From a virus, in IMG/VR virus record IMGVR_UViG_3300023087_000852, positions 1 to 44,838 of that record: 44,838 nt of DNA, one strand, 5' to 3'. The position numbers and the translations under genes were made by a program. Within the stretch, counting starts at the first letter, position 1, and every line of letters begins with the position of its first letter. Under the pieces are notes generated by a model. It ran no database searches, had not been told where the DNA came from, and saw only the letters and a program-made list of their open reading frames with translations. Below are positions 24,956 to 31,413 of the stretch, one piece after another.

Positions 24956-25302
24956 AAATCAACGAGTTTCACGATCTTAGCCAAGACATGGATACAAAAA
25001 CGGGAGATAAACTTCCGTTTAACGTTGTTGACGATTTAGTGGTGTATATGAAGAATGATCCTGAATTTTATAGACGCCAGTTATATCCAAAAATGTGTGA
25101 TGTACAAGAAGTTGTAAAAAAAGGCAAAAGATACGATAAAAAGTCTTTACTTCCTACTGTCGAATGTGCTATAAAAGAATATGTTAATAAATTTAAAATC
25201 AAAAAAATGCCCGAAGAGATGTGTACAAGAGAAGAAAAGATGATGGTAATCGATCAAATACTAAGAGGCGAAATAGAAAACTTCCGCAACGGAGAGTACT
25301 AA
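24949..25302 (+). CDS. conserved T4-like hypothetical protein
   Basis: A 117-residue helical protein with the conserved pattern DDLVVYMKNDPEFYRRQLYP, MCDVQEVVKKG and ECAIKEYVNKF, ending EIENFRNGEY. I recall this family from marine T4-like phages without a function. The start MVKINEFHDLSQD faintly resembles the leader of the neighbours but has no clear x-Glu cut site. It overlaps the previous stop by 7 bases and its last base is the first of the next ATG. Confidence 0.5.
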   Translation: MVKINEFHDLSQDMDTKTGDKLPFNVVDDLVVYMKNDPEFYRRQLYPKMCDVQEVVKKGKRYDKKSLLPTVECAIKEYVNKFKIKKMPEEMCTREEKMMVIDQILRGEIENFRNGEY

Positions 25303-27386
25303 TGTTCGTCCGTGACCTATTTGAAGCACAGGCAAGACGAATTGTTGCAATTATGCCTGGAGGATTTCATCCTTTTCATCCTGGTCACAAAAGTTTATAT
25401 GATTGGGCAACAAAAACATTTGGCAGTGAAAATGTATATGTTGCTGCAACAGCAGACACTAAAACTAGACCATTTCCTTTCGATGTAAAAAAGAAACTTG
25501 CTAGTATGGCAGGAGTTCCTGCAGAGCGTTTTATACAAGTCAAGTCACCTTTTAACTTAAACAGTTATAAAGACATGTTAGGAGACGATGCAGCAATAGT
25601 ATTTGTACGAAGTCTAAAAGACAAAGGCGAACAACCGTTGCCAGATCAAACAAAGAAGAATGGTGAGCCTGGTTATTTAAGGTCATACAAAGGAAAAAAT
25701 CTTAGAACTAGTGATGAAATGGGCTATATGGCCTATGGTCCTACTATAGATTTTGGTTTTTCAGGTATACAAATTAAGAGTGCTAGTGAACTTAGAGCAA
25801 CATGGCCTGAAATGTCAGACGAAGATAAATTAAAAGCCGCAAAACTTATGTACGGTAATGGTGCTCCTGTTGCTGTAAAACTACTTAATCAAGCATTAGG
25901 AGATACTGAAGCACCAGCAGAAGAAAGTGTTAAAGAATTATTTGGTTTAGGTAACGATAATACAAGTATAAAAAGCCAAGATCCTAATAAAATTAAAGTA
26001 CTAAGTTGGATTGCAGATCGCGCAGACGGTAAAGAACATTTTTTAAGTTTTTATAGGAAAGGTGCTGCATGGAGTGGCAAACTTATATATGTTAAACCTG
26101 ATGAAGCAAAGAAATTTATTTCAAAGTTTGATAACAATCCTAAATATCAAGATAGAATGAAAAGAGCACTAACAAGTGTGCAAAATGCAAGTAAACTTTT
26201 TAACAATATTGGCATAAAACACAGTATCAGAATGGCAGATAATGTCAATGAACAACAAGTTAATGAAATTGCACCAGCAGTATTATGGGCAGGTGCAAAA
26301 GCAGCAGGTTGGGTTTTAGGATGGGCTGCAAGGAGAGGCGCAGTTCCTGTAGTCAAATGGGCAATTAGACGGCATGGCGGCAAAATAGCAATAGGCGGCA
26401 CAGCGGCATATTATGCTAAAAAAGGATGGGACTGGGTTGAAAGTATACTTGGTGCTGAAATGGTTAAATTCCTTGTTGCAAACAAGTTTAGTATTATGAT
26501 GGCAGTAATATTGATCTTAGGAGGTGTTGCCCTACAAAAATTCTTTACGAAAAAAGGTGACGAACTTGTTAAAAAGATGGCCGACGAATCAATTGACATA
26601 TCTGAAGATGCTTCTCCGGATGAAGAAGATGAATTCCATAGAAAACTAGACAAATTAGTTCACAAGTATTTTGGTCATAGTTCAGACGAAAAGCCAAAAA
26701 AGACAAAACCCAAAAAAAAAATTACTGAAGGTTACAAACTAACATTAGAACGTGACGGCGATCTAATGATACTACACATTGTAGATACTGCTACAGGTAA
26801 ACGTACCGAAGTGCGTGGTAAAAGTGGTTATGAAAGCGGTAATTACGATCCCACTGACAAATTACATCAACTGCTAGATAGACTAGGCAAGAGTGTAGAT
26901 ATTTCACAACTTATAAATGGCGAACCTGTGGGTATAAATCCTAAACATCCACACGGTGCAAAAGCAAAAGCAGCAACAAATATAGCATATAATGAAAGTA
27001 CAGACTTAGATAGTCTTAGAAAATTTGTTAGGTCTCAACGAGAAGCACCTGATCAAGTTCTTTATCAAATGATGATGGCGCCAGATACTTATGGACACGC
27101 AGCATCAAACTTTGTAAGAAGTTGGTATGAGAAAACAAAAGAAGAAAATGGTTTAAATGATGTAGATTCAGCGTTAGAAATAATGGTTGATCAACTTGGA
27201 ATGAATGAAAACTTTGCTGATGGTAAAGTAAAAGGCAAAAGCAGACCAGGGCGTGTAAAGCGTTCAGGTGCTAGTTGTAATGGTAGTGTTACAGCACTAC
27301 GCAAGAGGGCTAAAAATAGTAGTGGTGAAAAAGCGAGGATGTATCATTGGTGCGCAAACATGAAGTCGGGCAAAAAGAAAAAATAG
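25302..27386 (+). CDS. multidomain protein: leader, nucleotidyltransferase domain, membrane-active segment, Cys domain (candidate packaged polyprotein)
   Basis: A 694-residue protein in several parts. Residues 1-8 (MFVRDLFE, then Ala) match a T4-type capsid-targeting leader. Residues about 12-200 are a cytidylyltransferase/NMNAT-type domain: GGFHPFHPGH with HxGH at 26-29 and KSASELR (159-165), the ISSTxxR-like motif. Residues about 323-415 are hydrophobic with basic breaks (WAGAKAAGWVLGWAARRG, FSIMMAVILILGGVAL), suggesting membrane insertion. After an acidic then KKTKPKKK linker come a small domain from 477 and a C-terminal Cys domain (SGASCNGSVTALRKRAK, MYHWCANMKSG). VNE, ITE and MNE triplets at 315, 320, 474 and 634 could be further prohead-protease sites; that is inference. 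Confidence 0.6.
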   Translation: MFVRDLFEAQARRIVAIMPGGFHPFHPGHKSLYDWATKTFGSENVYVAATADTKTRPFPFDVKKKLASMAGVPAERFIQVKSPFNLNSYKDMLGDDAAIVFVRSLKDKGEQPLPDQTKKNGEPGYLRSYKGKNLRTSDEMGYMAYGPTIDFGFSGIQIKSASELRATWPEMSDEDKLKAAKLMYGNGAPVAVKLLNQALGDTEAPAEESVKELFGLGNDNTSIKSQDPNKIKVLSWIADRADGKEHFLSFYRKGAAWSGKLIYVKPDEAKKFISKFDNNPKYQDRMKRALTSVQNASKLFNNIGIKHSIRMADNVNEQQVNEIAPAVLWAGAKAAGWVLGWAARRGAVPVVKWAIRRHGGKIAIGGTAAYYAKKGWDWVESILGAEMVKFLVANKFSIMMAVILILGGVALQKFFTKKGDELVKKMADESIDISEDASPDEEDEFHRKLDKLVHKYFGHSSDEKPKKTKPKKKITEGYKLTLERDGDLMILHIVDTATGKRTEVRGKSGYESGNYDPTDKLHQLLDRLGKSVDISQLINGEPVGINPKHPHGAKAKAATNIAYNESTDLDSLRKFVRSQREAPDQVLYQMMMAPDTYGHAASNFVRSWYEKTKEENGLNDVDSALEIMVDQLGMNENFADGKVKGKSRPGRVKRSGASCNGSVTALRKRAKNSSGEKARMYHWCANMKSGKKKK

Positions 27387-27577
27387 ACTGGGCAGAAGAA
27401 TACCCAGATGGGTATAGCAAAACGTGGAGAGAACACGAAGATATGAGTATCGATGACATAGAATGGGCACACTATATAGCCAAATATAAACAACACGAAG
27501 AAAACAGAACAAGCACAAACGAAAGAAACAAATACTGGGATGAACATAGAAGATCTAAAGAAGCTGGCAGGAATTAA
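27347..27577 (+). CDS. small charged hypothetical protein
   Basis: A 76-residue frame from TTG (GTG next) with a GAGG ribosome site 8 bases upstream, overlapping the large gene by 40 bases and the next gene by 38. It is hydrophilic, rich in Glu, Lys, Asn and Arg, with IDWAEEYPDGYSKTWREHED and IEWAHYIAKYKQHEE helices. The gap it fills would otherwise be non-coding, unusual for this window, so I think it is real, but a start at the ATG 27443 (44 residues) is possible. Function unknown. Confidence 0.45.
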   Translation: MVRKHEVGQKEKIDWAEEYPDGYSKTWREHEDMSIDDIEWAHYIAKYKQHEENRTSTNERNKYWDEHRRSKEAGRN

Positions 27578-27752
27578 TGAATTCCAAGGCTATACAGAAT
27601 ATAAAATAGAAAGTCCAGATAAAACTGCGGCTGCTCTAAAAAAGAAAGAACGCGAAATGGGTCTTAAGCCAGGAGACGAAGATTGGTTTAAACTATGGTT
27701 TTCAAAACCTTATATGACAGGTCCCGTGCAATTTAGAGGGAGAAAGAAATGA
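27540..27752 (+). CDS. small protein with capsid-targeting-like leader
   Basis: A 70-residue protein. Residues 1-14, MNIEDLKKLAGINE, end in I-N-E before Phe, fitting the (I/L)-x-Glu rule for T4 prohead-protease cleavage. The remainder has the block REMGLKPGDEDWFKLWFSKPYM, which I recall in short marine T4-like phage proteins. It ends in RGRKK and overlaps the next tiny gene by 4 bases. A packaged internal-protein role is inferred from the leader and neighbours. Confidence 0.55.
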   Translation: MNIEDLKKLAGINEFQGYTEYKIESPDKTAAALKKKEREMGLKPGDEDWFKLWFSKPYMTGPVQFRGRKK

Positions 27753-27859
27753 AGGGCGAAAGAAGAACTTGCAAAAGTTGTGGGCATAAATGCCATTGCT
27801 ATCAACCCGATTGTAAAGACTGTGTAAACGATGTATGTACGAAGTGTAATTGTGAATGA
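27749..27859 (+). CDS. 36-residue Cys-rich zinc-knuckle peptide
   Basis: A 36-residue frame in an ATGA chain between the genes at 27540 and 27856. It has ten Cys: TCKSCGHKCHCYQPDCKDC and VCTKCNCE, including CxxCGHxxHC-like spacing as in the 48-residue protein at 15457. AGAAAG precedes the ATG. Perfect coupling on both sides makes it likely coding. It may bind zinc or an iron-sulfur cluster; alternatively it could be a precursor peptide for the radical SAM proteins at 31-33 kb, which is only a conjecture. Confidence 0.6.
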   Translation: MKGERRTCKSCGHKCHCYQPDCKDCVNDVCTKCNCE

Positions 27860-28689
27860 AACTATTTGAATTTTTAAAAGAAGATGGACGTATTGTAAAA
27901 GGAGTTAACACTACTCCTGATGTAGACGTAGACGAAATACCAAAGCAAGCAGCAAAATTTGGTAATACTGTAGATAAAAACGGACGTCCACCTACACTAT
28001 CAACTAAAGTAAAAGGTAAATCTACTAACGTACTTTTTAATTTAGGACTAGCAGAAAAAACCTATAGTGCATATGAACTTGCACTGATGGAGGGCGGGCA
28101 TAGCCTACCGGAAGAACATTCATGGCCAAAAGGACACGGAAGTGAAATCGCATGGCTTGCATATAACAATGAACTAGTAGAAGAACTAGAAAATATAGGT
28201 CCTAATACTGAAATTTACGTAGACATGGACGGTGTACTTGCTGACTTTTTTGGCGATTGGGCTAAATTAATGAACAAAAAACACTGGACTGATATCGAAG
28301 ATCCTGCTAATGCAATTAATAAAATTAAAACAGTAGATGATTTTTGGTTAAATTTACCTCTTACAAAAAATGCAAAGCCTTTGTTAATGTTAATCAAGCG
28401 TGTCAAAGGCAGTTATAATATATTAAGCAGTCCGCTTGCTGATGATCCTAAAAGTATTCCACATAAAAAGGAATGGATCAAGAAAAATTTGTCATTTTTT
28501 CCACCTAGAAGAATATTTTTAACACACGACAAAGCACAGTATGCTACGAACTCAGACGGTTCTGCAAATATTCTAATCGACGATTATGGTGTTAACATTA
28601 ACAAATGGTCTGAAGCAGGCGGCATCGGCTTTAAACACAAAGATCACAAGTTTGAAAGAACTGTGAAGAACTTAAAAGGTTTAAGATAA
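27856..28689 (+). CDS. HAD nucleotidase domain with capsid-targeting-like leader
   Basis: A 277-residue protein. Residues 1-9 (MKLFEFLKE, then Asp) match the leader pattern with L-K-E. A conserved N-terminal region (GRIVKGVNTTPDVDVDEI, VKGKSTNVLFNLGL) follows, then from about residue 118 a HAD phosphatase of the 5'(3')-deoxyribonucleotidase type: YVDMDGVLADF (two Asp near 123 and 125), NILSSPLADD near 193 and ILIDDYGVNINKW near 238. It would dephosphorylate nucleoside monophosphates. Fusion of a nucleotidase to a packaging leader suggests delivery with DNA, an inference. The protein at 8050 is a second, leaderless nucleotidase. Confidence 0.65.
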   Translation: MKLFEFLKEDGRIVKGVNTTPDVDVDEIPKQAAKFGNTVDKNGRPPTLSTKVKGKSTNVLFNLGLAEKTYSAYELALMEGGHSLPEEHSWPKGHGSEIAWLAYNNELVEELENIGPNTEIYVDMDGVLADFFGDWAKLMNKKHWTDIEDPANAINKIKTVDDFWLNLPLTKNAKPLLMLIKRVKGSYNILSSPLADDPKSIPHKKEWIKKNLSFFPPRRIFLTHDKAQYATNSDGSANILIDDYGVNINKWSEAGGIGFKHKDHKFERTVKNLKGLR

Positions 28690-28692
28690 ATA
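28685..28692 (+). promoter_or_regulatory. late promoter octamer (GATAAATA) abutting a start codon
   Basis: GATAAATA overlaps the stop of the nucleotidase gene and ends 4 bases before the ATG at 28697, with no ribosome binding site between. In T4 the late start is about 6 bases after the octamer, which would be at or next to the AUG. Confidence 0.55.
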
Positions 28693-28696
28693 CATT

Positions 28697-28885
28697 ATGC
28701 TAATAAGAGAAGTCAAAAAGAGTCAATTTTCTGTTTGGATAGCAAATGTCCGAGTGCGCCAGCGTACATACACACAATGGATACCTGTCCAAGTTAGCGC
28801 AAGAAATAACAGAGAAGCACGTAACATCATTTATGCTCAATACGGTAAAAACGCAGGCATTACAGACCTCAGGAGAGCCAAATGA
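28697..28885 (+). CDS. small basic conserved protein
   Basis: A 62-residue basic protein, MLIREVKKSQ, then VWIANVRVRQRTYTQWIPVQ and ARNNREARNIIYAQYG. The second part looks like a small alpha/beta domain with a helix (NNREARNIIYAQYG) that I recall from T4-like phage proteins attached to other domains. It has no Shine-Dalgarno site and begins 4 bases after a late octamer. The leader resemblance is weak (no Glu). Function unknown. Confidence 0.55.
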   Translation: MLIREVKKSQFSVWIANVRVRQRTYTQWIPVQVSARNNREARNIIYAQYGKNAGITDLRRAK

Positions 28886-29151
28886 AGATGCAAGATATTT
28901 TAGAAGCAGTGAAACAGAGAGATCCTAGCAGTAAAACTATGCAGGATATTCGCAAAAGTGGTGCAGCAGGTGCTCACAAAGATAAAAAGAAAGTACTACC
29001 TCGGAAAGAAAAGCATAAAGGCAAGGCATATGAAGAATATAAACATGCTGATCATGCTAAAGGCAAAGATCCAATGCCTAAGAAATCAAAGCCGGGTAAA
29101 GGTCCTACAACAAAACATCCTTTAAGAGGAAAGTTAGTAGGAGGGACTTGA
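28882..29151 (+). CDS. very basic internal-protein-like product with leader
   Basis: An 89-residue, strongly basic, low-complexity protein. Residues 1-8, MKMQDILE, then Ala, fit the T4 capsid-targeting leader with I-L-E. The rest is mostly Lys, Gly, His and Pro (AGAHKDKKKVLPRKEKHKGK, KKSKPGKGPTTKH), like DNA-bound internal proteins. No fold can be assigned. It overlaps the preceding gene by 4 bases and has a GGAG ribosome site (CAGGAGAGCCAAATG). Confidence 0.6.
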   Translation: MKMQDILEAVKQRDPSSKTMQDIRKSGAAGAHKDKKKVLPRKEKHKGKAYEEYKHADHAKGKDPMPKKSKPGKGPTTKHPLRGKLVGGT

Positions 29152-29153
29152 CA

Positions 29154-29336
29154 ATGAAGATAAAAGATGTTATAGTAAATGAAGTTGCAACAGGAATGGG
29201 AACATCAAGTGTATCAACAGTGGTAAATCCAACTGTTGCAAAATCTAAAAGAAAACCTAAAAAACAAAAGCCAACTGATAATGCATTGGATATGAAAGGT
29301 GTATCATTATTTGGCGGATCACTGCTGAAACGATAA
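29154..29336 (+). CDS. short basic internal-protein-like product with leader
   Basis: A 60-residue protein from the ATG at 29154 behind a strong AGGAGGG site; an upstream TTG is less likely. Residues 1-10 (MKIKDVIVNE, then Val) follow the leader pattern, ending V-N-E. The remainder is small, Ser/Thr-rich, with the basic run KSKRKPKKQKP. It has the size, charge and leader of T4 internal proteins. Homology to any of them cannot be shown from sequence alone. Confidence 0.55.
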   Translation: MKIKDVIVNEVATGMGTSSVSTVVNPTVAKSKRKPKKQKPTDNALDMKGVSLFGGSLLKR

Positions 29337-29339
29337 ATA
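29332..29339 (+). promoter_or_regulatory. T4-type late promoter octamer (GATAAATA)
   Basis: GATAAATA overlaps the stop of the previous gene and lies 27 bases before the ATG at 29367. Confidence 0.6.
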
Positions 29340-29366
29340 CTACAACAAGAGAAAACGGAGCCACCG

Positions 29367-30263
29367 ATGCCTACAATGAATAAAGCAGCAAAAAACAAAG
29401 CACAGATGCAGTTCGCTCAAATGACAAAGACACTGCTTCCAATGATTCGCAGACGTATTCAAAACGTCAAGAACGCACCTATGAATGATGTTGATTTTAA
29501 TCAATTAGATCATATGGGATCACTAATTGCTAATCAGCAAGTATCAACCGCAAGAGAGTTGCTAGATGCGATGAGTGAATATACAACAATGCGTGATCAA
29601 GGTGAGTTTACTGTAGATCGTTTTAAAGAATTAGTTGCTCTTGCTAAAGGTGGTACTAGCGAAGGCATGATTGAAGCAAAAGATACACATTGTTCAGATA
29701 AATGCTGCGGTTCAGACGTAAAAGCAGAAGACTGCACATGTCCTCCAACATGCAAACACTGTAATTGCAATGCAGTTACAGAAGGTTTGGCTGATATGGC
29801 AGGTGTTGCAGAACGTGATCACGAAGTACAAATGGCTCGTGCAGAACTTTATAAAATTGCAAAGTATGCAATTAAACTACACGAAATGCTAAAAGGTGTT
29901 TCAGAGGCAGAGGGCATCGAAGGTTGGATGCAAAGCAAAATCACAAAAGCAGCAGACTATATGGGCTCAGTATATCATACACTAGATTATGATATGATGG
30001 GAGAGTCAAAGAAAACATTCAAAGGCAATATGGACGAAGCAGCAAAAGCTGATTATAAAACAACGCTTGCTGAAAAAATGAAAGAACAAACTTGTAACGA
30101 ATGTGGCAAGACAATGCTTACTGCTCAAGAGAAAAAAGAACTAGCAAATCTGCCAGAAGGTAAGCGTCACGGCAACAGTAAAATTTATGATAAATGCTGG
30201 AAAGGTTGTCGTAAAGTAGCAGGCGTACCACGCGGTGAACCAGGCTCATGTAAATGTGATTAA
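29367..30263 (+). CDS. multidomain conserved head/packaged-type protein with two Cys clusters
   Basis: A 298-residue protein of mixed domains. Residues 1-98 are helical and basic (MIRRRIQNVKNAPM, ELLDAMSEYTTMRDQGEF). Residues 108-135 are Cys-rich (HCSDKCCGSD, CTCPPTCKHCNCN). Residues about 140-212 hold a helical domain that I recall across marine T4-like phages (ERDHEVQMARAELYKIAKYA, EGWMQSKITKAADYMGSVYH). The C-terminus (CNECGKTMLTAQEK, HGNSKIYDKCWKGCRKV) is a further Cys domain. Possible protease sites MIE, VTE and LAE (101-103, 137-139, 234-236) fall between the parts. A polyprotein is possible; the function is unknown. Confidence 0.55.
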   Translation: MPTMNKAAKNKAQMQFAQMTKTLLPMIRRRIQNVKNAPMNDVDFNQLDHMGSLIANQQVSTARELLDAMSEYTTMRDQGEFTVDRFKELVALAKGGTSEGMIEAKDTHCSDKCCGSDVKAEDCTCPPTCKHCNCNAVTEGLADMAGVAERDHEVQMARAELYKIAKYAIKLHEMLKGVSEAEGIEGWMQSKITKAADYMGSVYHTLDYDMMGESKKTFKGNMDEAAKADYKTTLAEKMKEQTCNECGKTMLTAQEKKELANLPEGKRHGNSKIYDKCWKGCRKVAGVPRGEPGSCKCD

Positions 30264-30265
30264 TA

Positions 30266-30451
30266 ATGCGTATTCACGAATTCACTGAACGTAAAATGAC
30301 CGGGGCTGAAAAGTCTAAGGAAACAAAACTTAAGAAAAAGTATGACGACGGTGATATGAAAAAGAATATGAAAAAACAGTATGGTAAAGATTGGGAAAAT
30401 GTTTACTATGCCACTATCCGCAAAAAGTCAATGACTAAAGGTGCAAAGTAA
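30266..30451 (+). CDS. small basic protein with leader
   Basis: A 61-residue basic protein. Residues 1-8, MRIHEFTE, then Arg, fit the leader pattern (F-T-E). The body is ETKLKKKYDDGDMKKNMKKQ then YGKDWENVYYATIRKKSM, a domain familiar from T4-like phages as the tail of larger proteins. It begins two bases after the upstream TAA. It is the last member of the leader-bearing series. Confidence 0.55.
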   Translation: MRIHEFTERKMTGAEKSKETKLKKKYDDGDMKKNMKKQYGKDWENVYYATIRKKSMTKGAK

Positions 30452-30455
30452 TGTT

Positions 30456-30956
30456 ATGTTTGAACAACATATACAAAACTGGATAGAAACTTTTCTCAGC
30501 ATACCTTCTAAAACATTTAATAACCTTCCTCCTTGTCCGTTTGCTAAACAAGCAATGCTAGAAGACAAGATTAAGTGTGTAGAATTAAAAGATATTTATA
30601 ATATAAGTATGAGTTCTTATTTTATAGCAGAACTTGAAAATTTTTCTTATCATTGGCCTAAAAATACAGAAGTTGTTATATTAGGTTGTGACCCTACTTT
30701 AATTTCATCAGAAGAACTATCACGTGCAGTTGGTCATGCAAACGACCAATTCCTACACAATAGAGGATTTATTGCTTTAGAAGATCATCCAAATGAAAAA
30801 GAACAGGTACAAAATACAGTTCTTAATAACGGTAAATACGCTGTAAGTTTCTTGCAGCAAAAAGATAAACTTGAACTTGCACGAAAGTCTTTACGTAAAC
30901 AAAACTATTACGTGAATTGGGACCAAGGTTATTATAACGAAGTTGTGGGTGAATGA
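30456..30956 (+). CDS. hypothetical protein preceding radical SAM genes
   Basis: A 166-residue protein from ATG 30456 (a GTG at 30441 would add five residues). Notable features are WIETFLSIPSKTFNNLPPCP followed by FAKQAM near residues 8-33 and EVVILGCDP in the centre; the two Cys are not in a recognised cluster. It is coupled by 4 bases to the GNAT-like gene and precedes the radical SAM pair, so it may belong with them. The base composition here is more AT-rich by eye than in the replication genes. Function not recognised. Confidence 0.45.
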   Translation: MFEQHIQNWIETFLSIPSKTFNNLPPCPFAKQAMLEDKIKCVELKDIYNISMSSYFIAELENFSYHWPKNTEVVILGCDPTLISSEELSRAVGHANDQFLHNRGFIALEDHPNEKEQVQNTVLNNGKYAVSFLQQKDKLELARKSLRKQNYYVNWDQGYYNEVVGE

Positions 30957-31387
30957 CAAGTAGAATAGATTTACAAAATACAAAATACAAAACAATTGAT
31001 TTTAAACTACTAGACAGTTCACACTTTGCAGAATGTGAACAAATTTACAAACAATATATAATATATAAAAAATTTGATACAATTTATCCTATATTCAAAG
31101 AAGACTGGGATAGGAGTACAGTTTTTGGTTATTACGATAATGATGAACTAGCAGCATGGAGTTGCTATATGGTTTATCCTAGTAAGAGCACAGCACATGC
31201 CGATCAATTTGCATGGAATTATAAAACACCAAAATTAAAATTAGGATACAGATCCTTGCGTAGCGAATGTGCTTATTTTCGAGATCAAGGATTAAATTAT
31301 TTGATACTGGGAGATTTGTATTCCTATAAACAAGAACTACAAGGCTTTGAACACATTACTTTAGATAGTCATTTAGCGTTTTCATAA
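30953..31387 (+). CDS. GNAT-like acyltransferase (possible aminoacyl-transferase type)
   Basis: A 144-residue alpha/beta protein. The run FGYYDNDELAAWSCYMVYP, then QFAWNYKTPKLKLGYRSLRS, then ECAYFRDQGLNYLILGD resembles the C-terminal GNAT-fold half of Leu/Arg-tRNA-protein transferases, where a strand pair, D(P)xL..GxxS and a helix come in this order. The classic acetyl-CoA loop is not clear, so the assignment is weak. It is a single-domain protein. Its place beside radical SAM and glycosyltransferase-like genes suggests a modification role. Confidence 0.35.
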   Translation: MTSRIDLQNTKYKTIDFKLLDSSHFAECEQIYKQYIIYKKFDTIYPIFKEDWDRSTVFGYYDNDELAAWSCYMVYPSKSTAHADQFAWNYKTPKLKLGYRSLRSECAYFRDQGLNYLILGDLYSYKQELQGFEHITLDSHLAFS

Positions 31388-31401
31388 TATACGCACTTTA
31401 T

Positions 31402-31409
31402 GATAAATA
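31402..31409 (+). promoter_or_regulatory. late promoter octamer (GATAAATA) abutting a start codon
   Basis: GATAAATA ends 4 bases before the ATG of the radical SAM gene at 31414. There is no ribosome binding site between, as at 28685 and 34453. Confidence 0.55.
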
Positions 31410-31413
31410 CTAT

